In this document: positions 53,224-63,203 of the stretch, piece by piece
Numbering within the stretch: the stretch's first letter is position 1
Layout of the letters: each line of letters begins with the position of its first letter
Assembly: GCF_009797935.1 (NCBI RefSeq)
Contig: NZ_VOLC01000013.1
Span: 1-64,000 of the forward strand
Direction: 5' to 3'
Origin: Lunatibacter salilacus
Lineage (GTDB): Bacteria; Bacteroidota; Bacteroidia; Cytophagales; Cyclobacteriaceae
DNA: 64,000 nucleotides
Made by a program: the position numbers and the translations under genes
Notes under the pieces: model-generated
Told to the model about the DNA's origin: nothing
What the model saw: only the letters and a program-made list of their open reading frames with translations
Databases searched by the model: none

Positions 53224-55905
53224 TTATTCTACCACGATAAGTGATTTTCTTAGTACCTCATCTAATCCTAAGGACTGACTTTTATAATGAATTAAAACGG
53301 GATATGTTCCTACACTGACTGGCTTACCGTTTAACTGTCCATCCCAAACAATAACTGGGAGATTTGGATTAGTTGCCGTATTGACTGAATGGAAGATCAA
53401 TTCGCCTGTCCGTTGATAAATAAACACTTCCACTTCATCCACATCAGAATTAGCGTATACCCTAAAATCCCTGCTTGGATCACCAACAATCATAGCATCC
53501 GGATGCCTTATGAGCAAAACACAATCCTCTGTTACCTCAAAATTTTTAACTTGACTACACCCCTCTTCGTTAGTAGTCCGTAATTCATAAGCACCTGGAG
53601 CAATAATTTTGTATGTGGCTGCAGTGCTTACAAGAGACCCTTCCCAGTACCATTCTATATCATTCAGTTGCCCAGGGTTAAGTATAGGGAAAATATTATC
53701 AGCACTGCATATTTTATATGTGTCCTCCAATTCAATTTCCACTAGAGCAGCTTTGATGACCTCAAACTCCGCACTTCCCAACCTGCATCCTATCTGATTC
53801 CTAACAACTACCTTATACAAACCTTCGTCAATGACATCTATAGAAGTTTGGTTTTCAAATGCCAACAACCATTCCTCTCCTCCCTGATCGTCAATCTTGA
53901 ACCATTCAATAGTTTCAACAATGTCGGGGTTAGCGGCAGTCATTGTTAATGTGGTAAATGGATCCATATCACAATATGGAATTGCTTCCAAGACCACCTC
54001 TGTTTGGCTTTGGGGGATTACCACCTCAAAAGAAACAGGTTCAACCTCACACCTGCTGCTGGCCCGGGGTTGCACTTCAAGAATAAATCTTCCTGTAGAA
54101 GGCGGGAAAAAGACCTGGTCCCTGCCTACTATTGACCTCTCTTCCGTAAGCCAACGAATAATAACCGTATTTGGATCTCTTCCATTCAAATCGGCCGTGA
54201 TAAATTGATTCCCAAAACAATCGATTTGTTCTATGATTACATCGTATTCCAAAGGTTGGTTAATCGTGACGTCAAAGGATCTAGTTCTTGGGCAAAGTGG
54301 TGAATTGGGGTCATTGGATCGTCCGATTAGCTGATAAGATCCTTGTTGATTGAGTATAAAGCCATCGCCGGAATTTCCCGTCACTTCTGTGCCGTCAGGT
54401 CGCCGGAGGGAATAGTTGAGTGGGGCTCCACTTTCCGGGAATAACTCATAGGACTGGCATGCGGTGATATCACCGGGAATGGAGAAGTTGATTTGGCTAC
54501 TTCCTTCCACCACATAAGATATCGAATTAGTGCTACTGCAATTTACGTCGTTGCTTACTTCCACTTGGTAAGTGCCTGCTGGCACATTAACCACTACTTG
54601 GGTTTGGTTCTGAAAAGGTTCTGAAAGTACATTTCCACCAGCGCCAACTATCCTATACCTACCTGACTGACTCAATCCGTTAAAATCAATAACCAAGGTC
54701 CCCAGGTTTATGCCGTTGGCGGAACATGTTTGGGGTGTAGCCGCCACCGTAAAAGCAATGGCCTCATCGAGATCAGTATTCCCAATGGTAATGTTCCTAG
54801 TCACTGTACAGTTCCCCAATCTTCCGGTGATGGTATACACCCTCGGAGCTAGTCCTGTAATGGTTCGGGTCTCATTTGCCGGTACATTGGTTATTGTTCC
54901 ATTGGGGACACCCGCAATAACTATTGAATCAAAGGCATTATTGGAAATAATTTCAAAGGCACCATTAGATGCATCACACCCTTCTGAATCACTGATTTTA
55001 TTTACGGTAAAAAAACCCGCACCCTCCTCAACGTTAAGATTAAATTCTTTTTCTACTGAGCAACCCGGTCTTTCGGAGTCATCCACACTAAAGAAAATCT
55101 TGTATTGACCTAAACCCTCCAAATTTTGGGTATTTAATGCCAAAGTGAATGATTCCTCCATAAAAGTTCTCTCAGTTTGTCCCACTTTTTGATAGGACCA
55201 ACGTCCCAAAAATGGCGCATCCGGTGTATAATCAACTGTCTGACCAAGACAAGCTCTAGTTGCTGACGCGGTCACATCTACCTGAATTGATGGACCTAAG
55301 AAGGTGCTTCCCACTGCTTCACATACGGCAGAAATTACTTTGACATAATATCTACCTGGCTCAGTAGCCAAGAAAGTATTTTCCCGACCTAATACTTGAC
55401 CATTTACCCTAAACCACTCAATTTGAAAATTAGAGTAATTGGGGTCAGTGGTATCAAGTGCCTGAAGTAACACTGGCTCGTTCCCGCAAATAATAACGTC
55501 AGGGGCCAGCACAAACCTAGGCCCCATCTCTACGACTACTTGTTGGGTCTGTGAAAAAAAATTCTGGTTTCCCCCCCGAATTACCCGTAAATTCACATTA
55601 AATACACCCGTTGACGTAAAGGGAAACTGTATGTTTTGGACATCCGCTTCTCCCGCCTGATAATATAGTTCAAATCCATTCGAATCTGTTATGGTCCAGA
55701 TATACCTGTCGGTGGCTGGGTCACCTGCACCGGAAAAGTTACCGTAAACATAAGGGCCATTAAGACAAGCACTTGAAGGTCCTATCAAAGCAGGATCTTG
55801 AAAATATTCTTCCTGACTGTAATCAAAAGAACCCGTGAATGCAAATGGCCAAAGCATATTGGCGATGAGTGCCAGCATCACGGATAAATAAGGAATAAAT
55901 CGCAT
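53224..55905 (-). CDS. Secreted protein with gliding-motility-type (type B) T9SS C-terminal domain
   Basis: 893 residues. Signal-like start (hydrophobic 5-24), a PKD-like domain (about 40-115: A-T-D-R-Y-I-W-T-I ... G-V-F-N-V-N-L-R-V), then a chain of Ig/PKD-like modules with Cys pairs. The tail is the CHU_C/type B sorting domain: V-Y-A-N-S-D-V-D-E-V-E-V-F-I-Y-Q-R-T-G-E-L-I-F ... W-D-G-Q-L-N-G-K-P-V-S-V-G-T-Y-P-V. It is closely similar in order and motifs to the C-terminal part of the 1723-residue protein at 56886. Surface exported by T9SS. Confidence 0.9.
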   Translation of the reverse strand: MRFIPYLSVMLALIANMLWPFAFTGSFDYSQEEYFQDPALIGPSSACLNGPYVYGNFSGAGDPATDRYIWTITDSNGFELYYQAGEADVQNIQFPFTSTGVFNVNLRVIRGGNQNFFSQTQQVVVEMGPRFVLAPDVIICGNEPVLLQALDTTDPNYSNFQIEWFRVNGQVLGRENTFLATEPGRYYVKVISAVCEAVGSTFLGPSIQVDVTASATRACLGQTVDYTPDAPFLGRWSYQKVGQTERTFMEESFTLALNTQNLEGLGQYKIFFSVDDSERPGCSVEKEFNLNVEEGAGFFTVNKISDSEGCDASNGAFEIISNNAFDSIVIAGVPNGTITNVPANETRTITGLAPRVYTITGRLGNCTVTRNITIGNTDLDEAIAFTVAATPQTCSANGINLGTLVIDFNGLSQSGRYRIVGAGGNVLSEPFQNQTQVVVNVPAGTYQVEVSNDVNCSSTNSISYVVEGSSQINFSIPGDITACQSYELFPESGAPLNYSLRRPDGTEVTGNSGDGFILNQQGSYQLIGRSNDPNSPLCPRTRSFDVTINQPLEYDVIIEQIDCFGNQFITADLNGRDPNTVIIRWLTEERSIVGRDQVFFPPSTGRFILEVQPRASSRCEVEPVSFEVVIPQSQTEVVLEAIPYCDMDPFTTLTMTAANPDIVETIEWFKIDDQGGEEWLLAFENQTSIDVIDEGLYKVVVRNQIGCRLGSAEFEVIKAALVEIELEDTYKICSADNIFPILNPGQLNDIEWYWEGSLVSTAATYKIIAPGAYELRTTNEEGCSQVKNFEVTEDCVLLIRHPDAMIVGDPSRDFRVYANSDVDEVEVFIYQRTGELIFHSVNTATNPNLPVIVWDGQLNGKPVSVGTYPVLIHYKSQSLGLDEVLRKSLIVVE

Positions 55906-56130
55906 GCTCCATTAAATTTAAAATGCCCTATCAAATACCATACCCACTTCAGCCAATTTGGATCAAAAGAATATTCGAAATTTACTTAAATAACTGCCTA
56001 TATTAGATTTGAAGTAAAAATTAATTTTTCTGGACTCGTCAATGTATAAAGAGAACAATAAAAGACAACAACTAGAATTTGTTATCTTTAATAAAATAAA
56101 TTGTAAAATCTATTATAGATGACAAAGAAA

Positions 56131-56883
56131 CTATCTGACGAAAACCCATTCGTTTTCGGTACTCAGATTTTCTGCATACTCGTATCCTTCCTGTCTGAAT
56201 GTCTTTAGCCGTTCGGGGTTATTAATGCGGCTTTTGATAATTTCATTGGTCATCATCCCCCTCGCTTGTTTGGCAAAAATACCAATGATCTTATATGTTC
56301 CATCTTTATATTCCTTAAATACAGGATGAATAATCCTTCCCTTAAGTTTGCTTTGGTCTACCGCTTTGAAATATTCCTGTGAGGCCAGATTCACCACTAT
56401 TTCATCGTCCTTTGCTTCATTTATGGCTTTCGCAATCTTGCTTCCCCAATACCCATATAAATCCTTTGCTCTACTATTCTTCAATTTAATACCCATTTCC
56501 AACCTGTAGGGCTGAATAAGGTCCAGGGGTTTCAACAACCCATAGAGTCCGGAAAGAATACGCAAATGTTTTTGGGCAAACTCAAAATCCTCACTCGAAA
56601 ATTCGTCAACCTCGATTCGTGTATAAACATCCCCTTTGAATGCAAGCAGGGCCTGTTTGGAATTTTCGACAGAAAATTCATCCTCAAAGTTCAAGTACCG
56701 TTTCCTGTTCAACTCGGCTAAATTGTCACTAACACCCATCAGTTCTTTGATATCCCGTACGGATTTTTTTTTCATTATTTTTACCAAATCGCTGATTTCT
56801 CTTTCGAAGTCTGGCTGTGTATGCTGATTAAAAATGCTGTCACTTAGATCTAATGTTTTGGCTGGAGAAATTAAAGTTATCAT
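56131..56883 (-). CDS. yaaA: YaaA family peroxide stress protein
   Basis: 250 residues, full length. It starts M-I-T-L-I-S-P-A-K-T-L and ends with the family tail. YaaA (UPF0246/DUF328) lowers free iron and protects DNA during peroxide stress in E. coli and has a DNA-binding helix-hairpin-helix-like fold. Its ATG lies 2 bases after the stop of the giant T9SS protein gene, so it is probably translated from the same transcript. Confidence 0.95.
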   Translation of the reverse strand: MITLISPAKTLDLSDSIFNQHTQPDFEREISDLVKIMKKKSVRDIKELMGVSDNLAELNRKRYLNFEDEFSVENSKQALLAFKGDVYTRIEVDEFSSEDFEFAQKHLRILSGLYGLLKPLDLIQPYRLEMGIKLKNSRAKDLYGYWGSKIAKAINEAKDDEIVVNLASQEYFKAVDQSKLKGRIIHPVFKEYKDGTYKIIGIFAKQARGMMTNEIIKSRINNPERLKTFRQEGYEYAENLSTENEWVFVR

Positions 56884-56885
56884 GA

Positions 56886-59800
56886 TCAGTCTATTACTAC
56901 AATTGCTTTTTTTAAAGTCCTATCTATTCCTTGTGCTTCACTACTAAACTTCACAACTACCGGATATGTTCCCACAGGAACTTTTTCCCCATTTACAACA
57001 CCATCCCAAATACAGAGCGAAATATTTTCCGAAGGATTTGATTCTTCACAGTAAAAAATCAACTCGCCCCATCGGTTATAAATGTAAACTCCCAGCTTAT
57101 CAATAGGGCCTTGGGTGTATATCACAAATCCCCGGTTTGGATCCAATGGAACTATGGCGTTGGGAAATGTCACATTTACCTCGCAATCTTCGATTATCAA
57201 AAATTCCGTTTCAAATTCACAACCCTGATCATCCCAAACCCGCAAGGTATATGTTCCGGGAAGTGTAGGCGTAAACTGCCTTTCTACCGATAGAACCTCT
57301 CCATCTAAAATCCACTCGAACACCTCGAAAGGTCCTGCCTCCAGATTGGCTAGATTATCTTCAATCCCACAGATAACATAGCTTGGTGACAATTGGGGTG
57401 GAAGCGTGGAAGATTGTATGATTTCGATGGTCTCATTACCCACCTCGCACCCTGCTTCATTAAACACCCTTACCTGGTAATTCCCCGGATCTACCACTTC
57501 AATAATGGGGTCGGTTTGTCCTTGGATTTCCACAAATACACCTTCTAATTCCCGAAACCAAGCTATTCGGTCCACTCCTGTCAAATCACCGGAAGCAGTA
57601 ATGGTCGTGAAGGTAGCGTCCCCGCAGATGTTTGGGCTGCTCAGTTCCACTTCCACCAGCTGCTCCACATCGACAATCTCCACCATCTCCGGATTCGGTA
57701 AAGCACATCCTCCTAAATTACTTACCTCTACTGTATATTCTCCTACAGGTAACTCAATGGTTAATCCTGCCTGATTTAAAAAATCGTCCACATACCTTTC
57801 CCCACTGGTAAGGCTGATAATTTCATAACTTCCAGACGCAGGTCCATTCACGAAGGTAAGGACAATAGCTCCATCAGTAACCTCATTAGGCCCGCAGGCA
57901 GGATCTCTCACCTCAAGTTCATACAAGACATCATCTGGCGGGCTTGCATTTTCAATAATGGCAACTTGGGATGAAGGACAACCCCCAGAATACCCGGTAA
58001 AGGTATAAGTACCTGGCTCAAGCCCTTCAAAGAGATGGGTCTCACCCGTTGCGAGATCAAAAATAACCTCTCCTGTTTCTTCAAAAACCAAACTGTCCAA
58101 TTGCGTAACAGCTCTGATTTCCACAAATCCATCCGGAATTTCGCAACTCTCTGCGGGGGAGGTTTCCAACACATCATAGTCTGCGGGAGGACTAACCAGC
58201 AAGGTGGTTGACCGTTCTATCGGGCAATCACTGTTTAAGGGATCAGCAGTCAGGAAAAATAATTCATATTCACCAGGCCCGTCCAAATCCCCTGTATTAA
58301 GCGTTAATTGAAGCGTGTCGGGCAACGTTATTCGGTCTGTAGTGCCCAAAAGCTGTATTGACCATGCTCCATTCACCGGCGTATTCGGTGTAAATACCAC
58401 CGTTTCCCCATAACAAACTTCCTCTTCATCCTGATCTATTTCAAAATCAAAAGCCGGCCCTACAAACACTGACCTGGAAACGGGGCAAGTTTGAAACGTC
58501 TCCATGGTTTCCCCTTCAGGAAGTCTATATGCTACAGTCACGGTATAGATGCTCTCTTCAGTTACTTCCAACACATTCTGGTCACCCACAATTTCTCCGG
58601 CAGCATTTTCCCATTCAAAAATATATTCATCCAGTCTTGGGTCTTCCGGATCCACTGCAACGAGTTCCAATATAGCATCTTCACAAATGGAAATCTCAGT
58701 AGGCAAAATAATTTCAGGGGAATCCAACACCTCCACATCCATCGTGAACACTTCGTCCCAAGGTTCCCCGCATCGGTCCACCTGCAACTCTACTGTGAAA
58801 ATACCAACCTCCACAAAGGTGTATTCCAAGTCCTGAAAATCCTCACCTCCATTTAAGAACTGATCGACGATCTCACCTGCCTCATTATATATAGTCCAGT
58901 TATATAGATCAATGTCCGGTTCCCCACCTCCCGAGAATAAACCTACTGCTCCCTCCTCAGCACTGAGACATAGGCGTTCAGGTCCGGAAAGGCCTGGATC
59001 CGGAATGCCTCCTCCGGACTGTTGTACAAATGAGGGCAATCCTAAATTGGTTGATCCAGGCATCGGTTCTACTCCATCCTGATTAAAGGTGCTGGGATTA
59101 CAAGACTGCCCGGCAAAGATTTGCCCAATTCGGTTGGATCCGACAACTGCAGCATAGATTTGTCCGTCAGGTCCAATTTGTAGCGCACCCAGGTCAAGTC
59201 CTTCCGTTTGAGGCACGGTGCTTCTGCCATCCAAGATACACTGTTCAATCTGTGCCTGGGTAGTTGCCGTTTCGAAGCATTCTGGGCATGTCGTCGTTAC
59301 CGGATTGTCGGGATCACTGTCATCCGTTTCTTCCAGACCCTGGATAAAAAACTCCTCAACCCCGGGCCCTCCATTTCTATAGGAAACATAAATTCTCGAA
59401 TTGTCAGAAGAAAACTCCATGCCATAGATATCTCCATCTGATCCCAAATCCAACAAGGCATAAACCTCCATCTCCCCAGTTGTCTGGTCAAATTCAAATA
59501 TCTCCAATTTGTTAGTACCGCCATCCGTATAGGTTACGGCGAGCTTGGAACCGTCACTGCTAAATTTCATGCTTCCCACACCTGTCCCAAAGTTATGCGT
59601 TCCTCCTACCGAATTAAATACAGGTTGCCCTATTCCTTCCCCTGACACAGGGTACATTCGGAAAGTATTGTTACCCATTTCATGAAAAACCATCCATGTG
59701 GTATCTCCTGAGTTCAGGGCGGCGGAATGCTCCGTACTGGGACTAAACAGGAATTTGTCCTTGGTTAAAACATTTCCTATACCCTCCGGATTGTCCCCTT

Positions 59801-62057
59801 TTATATCCACTAGGGAGAATTTCACTTGATTTTCCCCACCTGAACCCCGTTGGGTGGTGAAAAGATAAAACAACGTTTCATCAGAGGAAACGGGAAGTGC
59901 GGTCACACTTTGCGCGGACAAGTTGTCCCCCCCAATGTTTTCTCCGTTCTGCATCGTGTTACCATTTAGATCCCAAACAGTTTGCCCATCCGTATAAAAA
60001 AGCACCTGACCGGCTTGGTCTGATATCGTGGTTACCCCTGCTGGAATATTTTGGGGATGGGGATTTTGAATGGGACGGGGAGTCGGTGCTTCAGGATCAT
60101 TTGGATCTGGGTTGAAATCAAGACCTGCACCGTCACCAAAATACCAGATATTGTTACTTTGATCCTCCACATCCCACATCTGTATGCGAATACCTGCATA
60201 GGAATAACAGGAAGAGCCCACTTCACGGACCATTACCCAATAGTACCCAGGCCTGCATACTTCATTTGGAGCCTCAGGTCCCCACCCTTCTTCCCGTTTG
60301 TTGGACCAGAAGTATTCATAATTGGCCTCCTGACCTGCACCAGGTTGTCCGGGTTGGCCGATCCCAGGTTGGCCGATTCCAGGTTGGCCGATTCCCGGCT
60401 GACCGATTCCGGGTTGGCCGATTCCAGGTTGTCCCCCGCCGGGTTGCCCACCCTGATCACCCCCACTCTGTGCATCCACCAAAGGCATCAAATCTATACA
60501 TGCCGGATCACACAATGTCGTATCTGAAGGGCTAAACTGCACTTGTAGATCATTCTCAGTAAACGATATATTTTGGGTCACTTCCCGGGTTTCGCCATCA
60601 GCAAATGTAACCACCAAGGATACAGTAACCTGTTGCTCTGAAGTGGCTTCTTGTGGGAGCAATAAATGTTCTACAGTAAGATCTATTTCAATTTCTTCTC
60701 CCTCTTCATCCACTAAGGGAGGTAATATTTCCCACTCAAAACTGACCGGTCGATAATTGCTTGGAGAAATCTCGCTGGTAAGCAGCAGTGGATTGTTCAT
60801 GCATGGCATCTCCGGCTCCCAAGTAAAGGTAACCTCAGGACCAATGTCTATAGTGGGCGTAAAAACGGTAAAAACCGTCCCGCAAAAATCCGTTCCGTCA
60901 AAAGGATCTCCTTCTATAATCACCTCGGCCATCGCTTCCACATCCGGATTGGTTACCCTTCCAAGTAATTGGGGACCTCCTTCTGTCTCTTCGTATATAT
61001 AGTATAGCTGGCCATCTGGCCCTACACGAACATCATAAATCCGAAATACATCATGTCCCAATGCTAAGGAAATGGGCCCCATCTCGGGATCAATAACGCC
61101 ATCATCATCGGGATCAGGTTCGGGAACTTCATCCGCTTGTGTCCCGTCCGTGCGAATCCGGTACAATTGGTCCCCTTGGGAATAATATATCATACTTCCA
61201 TCCGGGGAGAAAGCTGCCCCATCGATAGCGGATAAACCTCCAGTGCCTGGCAAGACCAGAGGCTCGCCAAAAACTCCGGTACTGCTGTCAAAATCCGCTA
61301 TTAATAAGTCTTCTCCGAGTGTCTCTGGTATGATGATGAGTTTCTCCGACCCTTCGTCAAATACAAATGCTTTGGGTACCAAATCTAAGGGCAAGGACTG
61401 TAACAAAGTAAATTGACCTTCCTGGTCTTCTATTCTATTTACCAATATATCACTTCCATCATAGTGAATAAGGTAACTTGGAGATAACGGAGTTTTGATC
61501 ACAGCGATTGCCCCATCTGCATTCCCGAGATTTCCCCCCAGAGAAACAGCCCCGGCAGGCGGCTGATTCGCTGGGGCCCCACCTTGCTCGTTCATGTCTA
61601 CAATATCGTACTCCAATTCCCCAATTCTATTGATATAAAAGAGGTAAAAACTCCTGTCCCCTCCAAGTGATAGGTCGTAATTTAATACGGAAATGGCAAC
61701 AGACTGACGCTCATTTTCATCTCCTCCTAATTCACCGATAATTCCTTGAATTGGTTCATTGAGGTAGTTATATACCAAAGCCCCGTCTGTATAAAATAGA
61801 ATTTCACCGGAAATGGGGTCAATAGCCATCGCCGTATTTCCCTTCCCAAGTGTGATGCTCCCGGCAAGATTGGCTACCCGGGCCCTCCCGTCTTTTCCAA
61901 AAGAAAGGTAGTTATTTTCCCCTCCCTCACAATAGCCAAAAATCCATTCGTTATTATTAAATCCTTGAGTATAACCAACCTGTGTCCCTACAAAAAATAA
62001 GATCAAATTTAATGAAACAAATAATTGGATATTTATGTACTTAGGGATAGATTTCAT
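56886..62057 (-). CDS. Giant T9SS-secreted protein with two propeller-like regions and pentapeptide repeat
   Basis: 1723 residues. Signal peptide ends near Y-T-Q (about 31). Two related propeller-like regions follow (about 32-400, starting N-E-W-I-F-G-Y; and about 620-980, starting N-N-I-W-Y-F-G-D-G; both hold L-F-Y-T-D-G). Between them are PKD/Ig-like modules and a P-G-I-G-Q repeat (about 535-572). The C-terminal 700 residues are Ig/PKD-like modules parallel to the 893-residue neighbour. The tail is a type B sorting domain (V-Y-I-Y-N-R-W-G-E-L-I-F ... W-D-G-V-V-N-G-E-K-V-P-V-G-T-Y). It lies 80 bases from the divergent PorP/SprF gene, which fits T9SS cargo with its partner. Confidence 0.92.
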   Translation of the reverse strand: MKSIPKYINIQLFVSLNLILFFVGTQVGYTQGFNNNEWIFGYCEGGENNYLSFGKDGRARVANLAGSITLGKGNTAMAIDPISGEILFYTDGALVYNYLNEPIQGIIGELGGDENERQSVAISVLNYDLSLGGDRSFYLFYINRIGELEYDIVDMNEQGGAPANQPPAGAVSLGGNLGNADGAIAVIKTPLSPSYLIHYDGSDILVNRIEDQEGQFTLLQSLPLDLVPKAFVFDEGSEKLIIIPETLGEDLLIADFDSSTGVFGEPLVLPGTGGLSAIDGAAFSPDGSMIYYSQGDQLYRIRTDGTQADEVPEPDPDDDGVIDPEMGPISLALGHDVFRIYDVRVGPDGQLYYIYEETEGGPQLLGRVTNPDVEAMAEVIIEGDPFDGTDFCGTVFTVFTPTIDIGPEVTFTWEPEMPCMNNPLLLTSEISPSNYRPVSFEWEILPPLVDEEGEEIEIDLTVEHLLLPQEATSEQQVTVSLVVTFADGETREVTQNISFTENDLQVQFSPSDTTLCDPACIDLMPLVDAQSGGDQGGQPGGGQPGIGQPGIGQPGIGQPGIGQPGIGQPGQPGAGQEANYEYFWSNKREEGWGPEAPNEVCRPGYYWVMVREVGSSCYSYAGIRIQMWDVEDQSNNIWYFGDGAGLDFNPDPNDPEAPTPRPIQNPHPQNIPAGVTTISDQAGQVLFYTDGQTVWDLNGNTMQNGENIGGDNLSAQSVTALPVSSDETLFYLFTTQRGSGGENQVKFSLVDIKGDNPEGIGNVLTKDKFLFSPSTEHSAALNSGDTTWMVFHEMGNNTFRMYPVSGEGIGQPVFNSVGGTHNFGTGVGSMKFSSDGSKLAVTYTDGGTNKLEIFEFDQTTGEMEVYALLDLGSDGDIYGMEFSSDNSRIYVSYRNGGPGVEEFFIQGLEETDDSDPDNPVTTTCPECFETATTQAQIEQCILDGRSTVPQTEGLDLGALQIGPDGQIYAAVVGSNRIGQIFAGQSCNPSTFNQDGVEPMPGSTNLGLPSFVQQSGGGIPDPGLSGPERLCLSAEEGAVGLFSGGGEPDIDLYNWTIYNEAGEIVDQFLNGGEDFQDLEYTFVEVGIFTVELQVDRCGEPWDEVFTMDVEVLDSPEIILPTEISICEDAILELVAVDPEDPRLDEYIFEWENAAGEIVGDQNVLEVTEESIYTVTVAYRLPEGETMETFQTCPVSRSVFVGPAFDFEIDQDEEEVCYGETVVFTPNTPVNGAWSIQLLGTTDRITLPDTLQLTLNTGDLDGPGEYELFFLTADPLNSDCPIERSTTLLVSPPADYDVLETSPAESCEIPDGFVEIRAVTQLDSLVFEETGEVIFDLATGETHLFEGLEPGTYTFTGYSGGCPSSQVAIIENASPPDDVLYELEVRDPACGPNEVTDGAIVLTFVNGPASGSYEIISLTSGERYVDDFLNQAGLTIELPVGEYTVEVSNLGGCALPNPEMVEIVDVEQLVEVELSSPNICGDATFTTITASGDLTGVDRIAWFRELEGVFVEIQGQTDPIIEVVDPGNYQVRVFNEAGCEVGNETIEIIQSSTLPPQLSPSYVICGIEDNLANLEAGPFEVFEWILDGEVLSVERQFTPTLPGTYTLRVWDDQGCEFETEFLIIEDCEVNVTFPNAIVPLDPNRGFVIYTQGPIDKLGVYIYNRWGELIFYCEESNPSENISLCIWDGVVNGEKVPVGTYPVVVKFSSEAQGIDRTLKKAIVVID
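60338..60462 (-). repeat. 15-base minisatellite encoding a P-G-I-G-Q repeat
   Basis: The word GGTTGGCCGATTCCA (plus strand) repeats about six times with small changes, encoding I-G-Q-P-G pentapeptides on the minus strand. The 15-base unit keeps frame, so copy number can vary without breaking the gene. The pentapeptide is elastin-like, not collagen-like. Confidence 0.9.
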
Positions 62058-62138
62058 AATTTACCGGCTGCTTTATATATACTATAAAAGCACCAAAACG
62101 TTTAATAGCTGATCGGTTTCCAATTAACGTATAAATCT

Positions 62139-63188
62139 TTGTTTAAGTCACAAATAAATCGAGTTTTTTTTGTCCTGCTATTGTCGGCCCTGACAAGCAA
62201 AAGCTTTGCTCAGGATCCGCAATATAGCCAGTATTACGCAGCTCCGTTATTTCTCAATCCCGCATTTGCCGGATCTGAACTTGCCACTCGGGTGGGCGTC
62301 AACTACCGCAGTCAATGGCCTGGGCTTGATGCTAATTTCAGTACTTTTTCTGCATATGCCGATGGATTCTTGGAAGAATATAATGTTGGCGTGGGTGTTT
62401 TGGTAACTAACGACGTGGAAGGAGCTGCCGGATTAAACTCGACGTCAATTTCCGGCCTGCTCTCTTATGAGCTCCGCATAGCGGATGGAGCCTATTTCAG
62501 ACCTGGTTTTCAGGCAACGTATATGAGAAGAGATATTGGTTTTTATGAGAACCTGATTTTTGCCAATCAAATCAATCCTACAAATCCATTTGGTCCCATA
62601 TTACCGGGCAATGACCTGGCAGGTTTTGGCGATCCGGTAAATTTGGTCTCACTTTCTCTTGGAGGTTTGTTTTTTACGGATAATTTTTGGGTGGGATTCA
62701 CTGCACACCATATTAACCAACCCAATCAGAGTTTTATTGAGGCGGGAAACAGTCATCTGCCATTAAAATATTCTGTCCACACAGGCTATCGCATTTCTCT
62801 CGGGAATGGACCCATGCGACGCGATTTCACACACATGTACCGTGAACGCTACTTTACCCCCACAATCAATTACAAGAGACAGGGCCCATTTGAACAACTC
62901 GATGTGGGTGGGTATTTTTACGTAGAACCCATAGTCTTTGGACTCTGGTACCGCGGATTACCCTACAAACCCGTAGAGCAACAAAACAACCGGGATGCCA
63001 TCGTCCTGATGGTCGGATTCAACCTTCCTTCTGGTTTGAACGTGGGCTATAGCTTCGATTACACCGTTTCCCAACTGGGCATTCAGTCAGGAGGGGCCCA
63101 CGAGATTAGCCTTTCTTATATTTTTCCTCCCAAAAACCCGGGGGCACCCAGAAAAAGATCCACAATTCTACCTTGTCCTAAATTTTAA
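62139..63188 (+). CDS. PorP/SprF family type IX secretion outer-membrane protein
   Basis: 349 residues. No ATG fits; I take the TTG at 62139, which gives a clean signal peptide ending S-K-S-F-A-Q (about 25). An in-frame stop at 62106 limits the start to this area. Family marks: D-P-Q-Y-S-Q-Y-Y-A-A-P-L-F-L-N-P-A-F-A-G and Y-R-S-Q-W-P-G at the start; a beta-barrel with alternating patterns through to the end. Members bind or help export T9SS cargo with gliding-type tails. Divergent from the 1723-residue cargo-like protein. Confidence 0.92.
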   Translation: MFKSQINRVFFVLLLSALTSKSFAQDPQYSQYYAAPLFLNPAFAGSELATRVGVNYRSQWPGLDANFSTFSAYADGFLEEYNVGVGVLVTNDVEGAAGLNSTSISGLLSYELRIADGAYFRPGFQATYMRRDIGFYENLIFANQINPTNPFGPILPGNDLAGFGDPVNLVSLSLGGLFFTDNFWVGFTAHHINQPNQSFIEAGNSHLPLKYSVHTGYRISLGNGPMRRDFTHMYRERYFTPTINYKRQGPFEQLDVGGYFYVEPIVFGLWYRGLPYKPVEQQNNRDAIVLMVGFNLPSGLNVGYSFDYTVSQLGIQSGGAHEISLSYIFPPKNPGAPRKRSTILPCPKF

Positions 63189-63203
63189 CTCTCTTATTGC
63201 AAT

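Noticed and set aside
60051-60527. Plus-strand frame with R-L-A-D-S repeats
   Set aside because: It is the reverse of the P-G-I-G-Q minisatellite inside the giant T9SS gene and has no features of its own.
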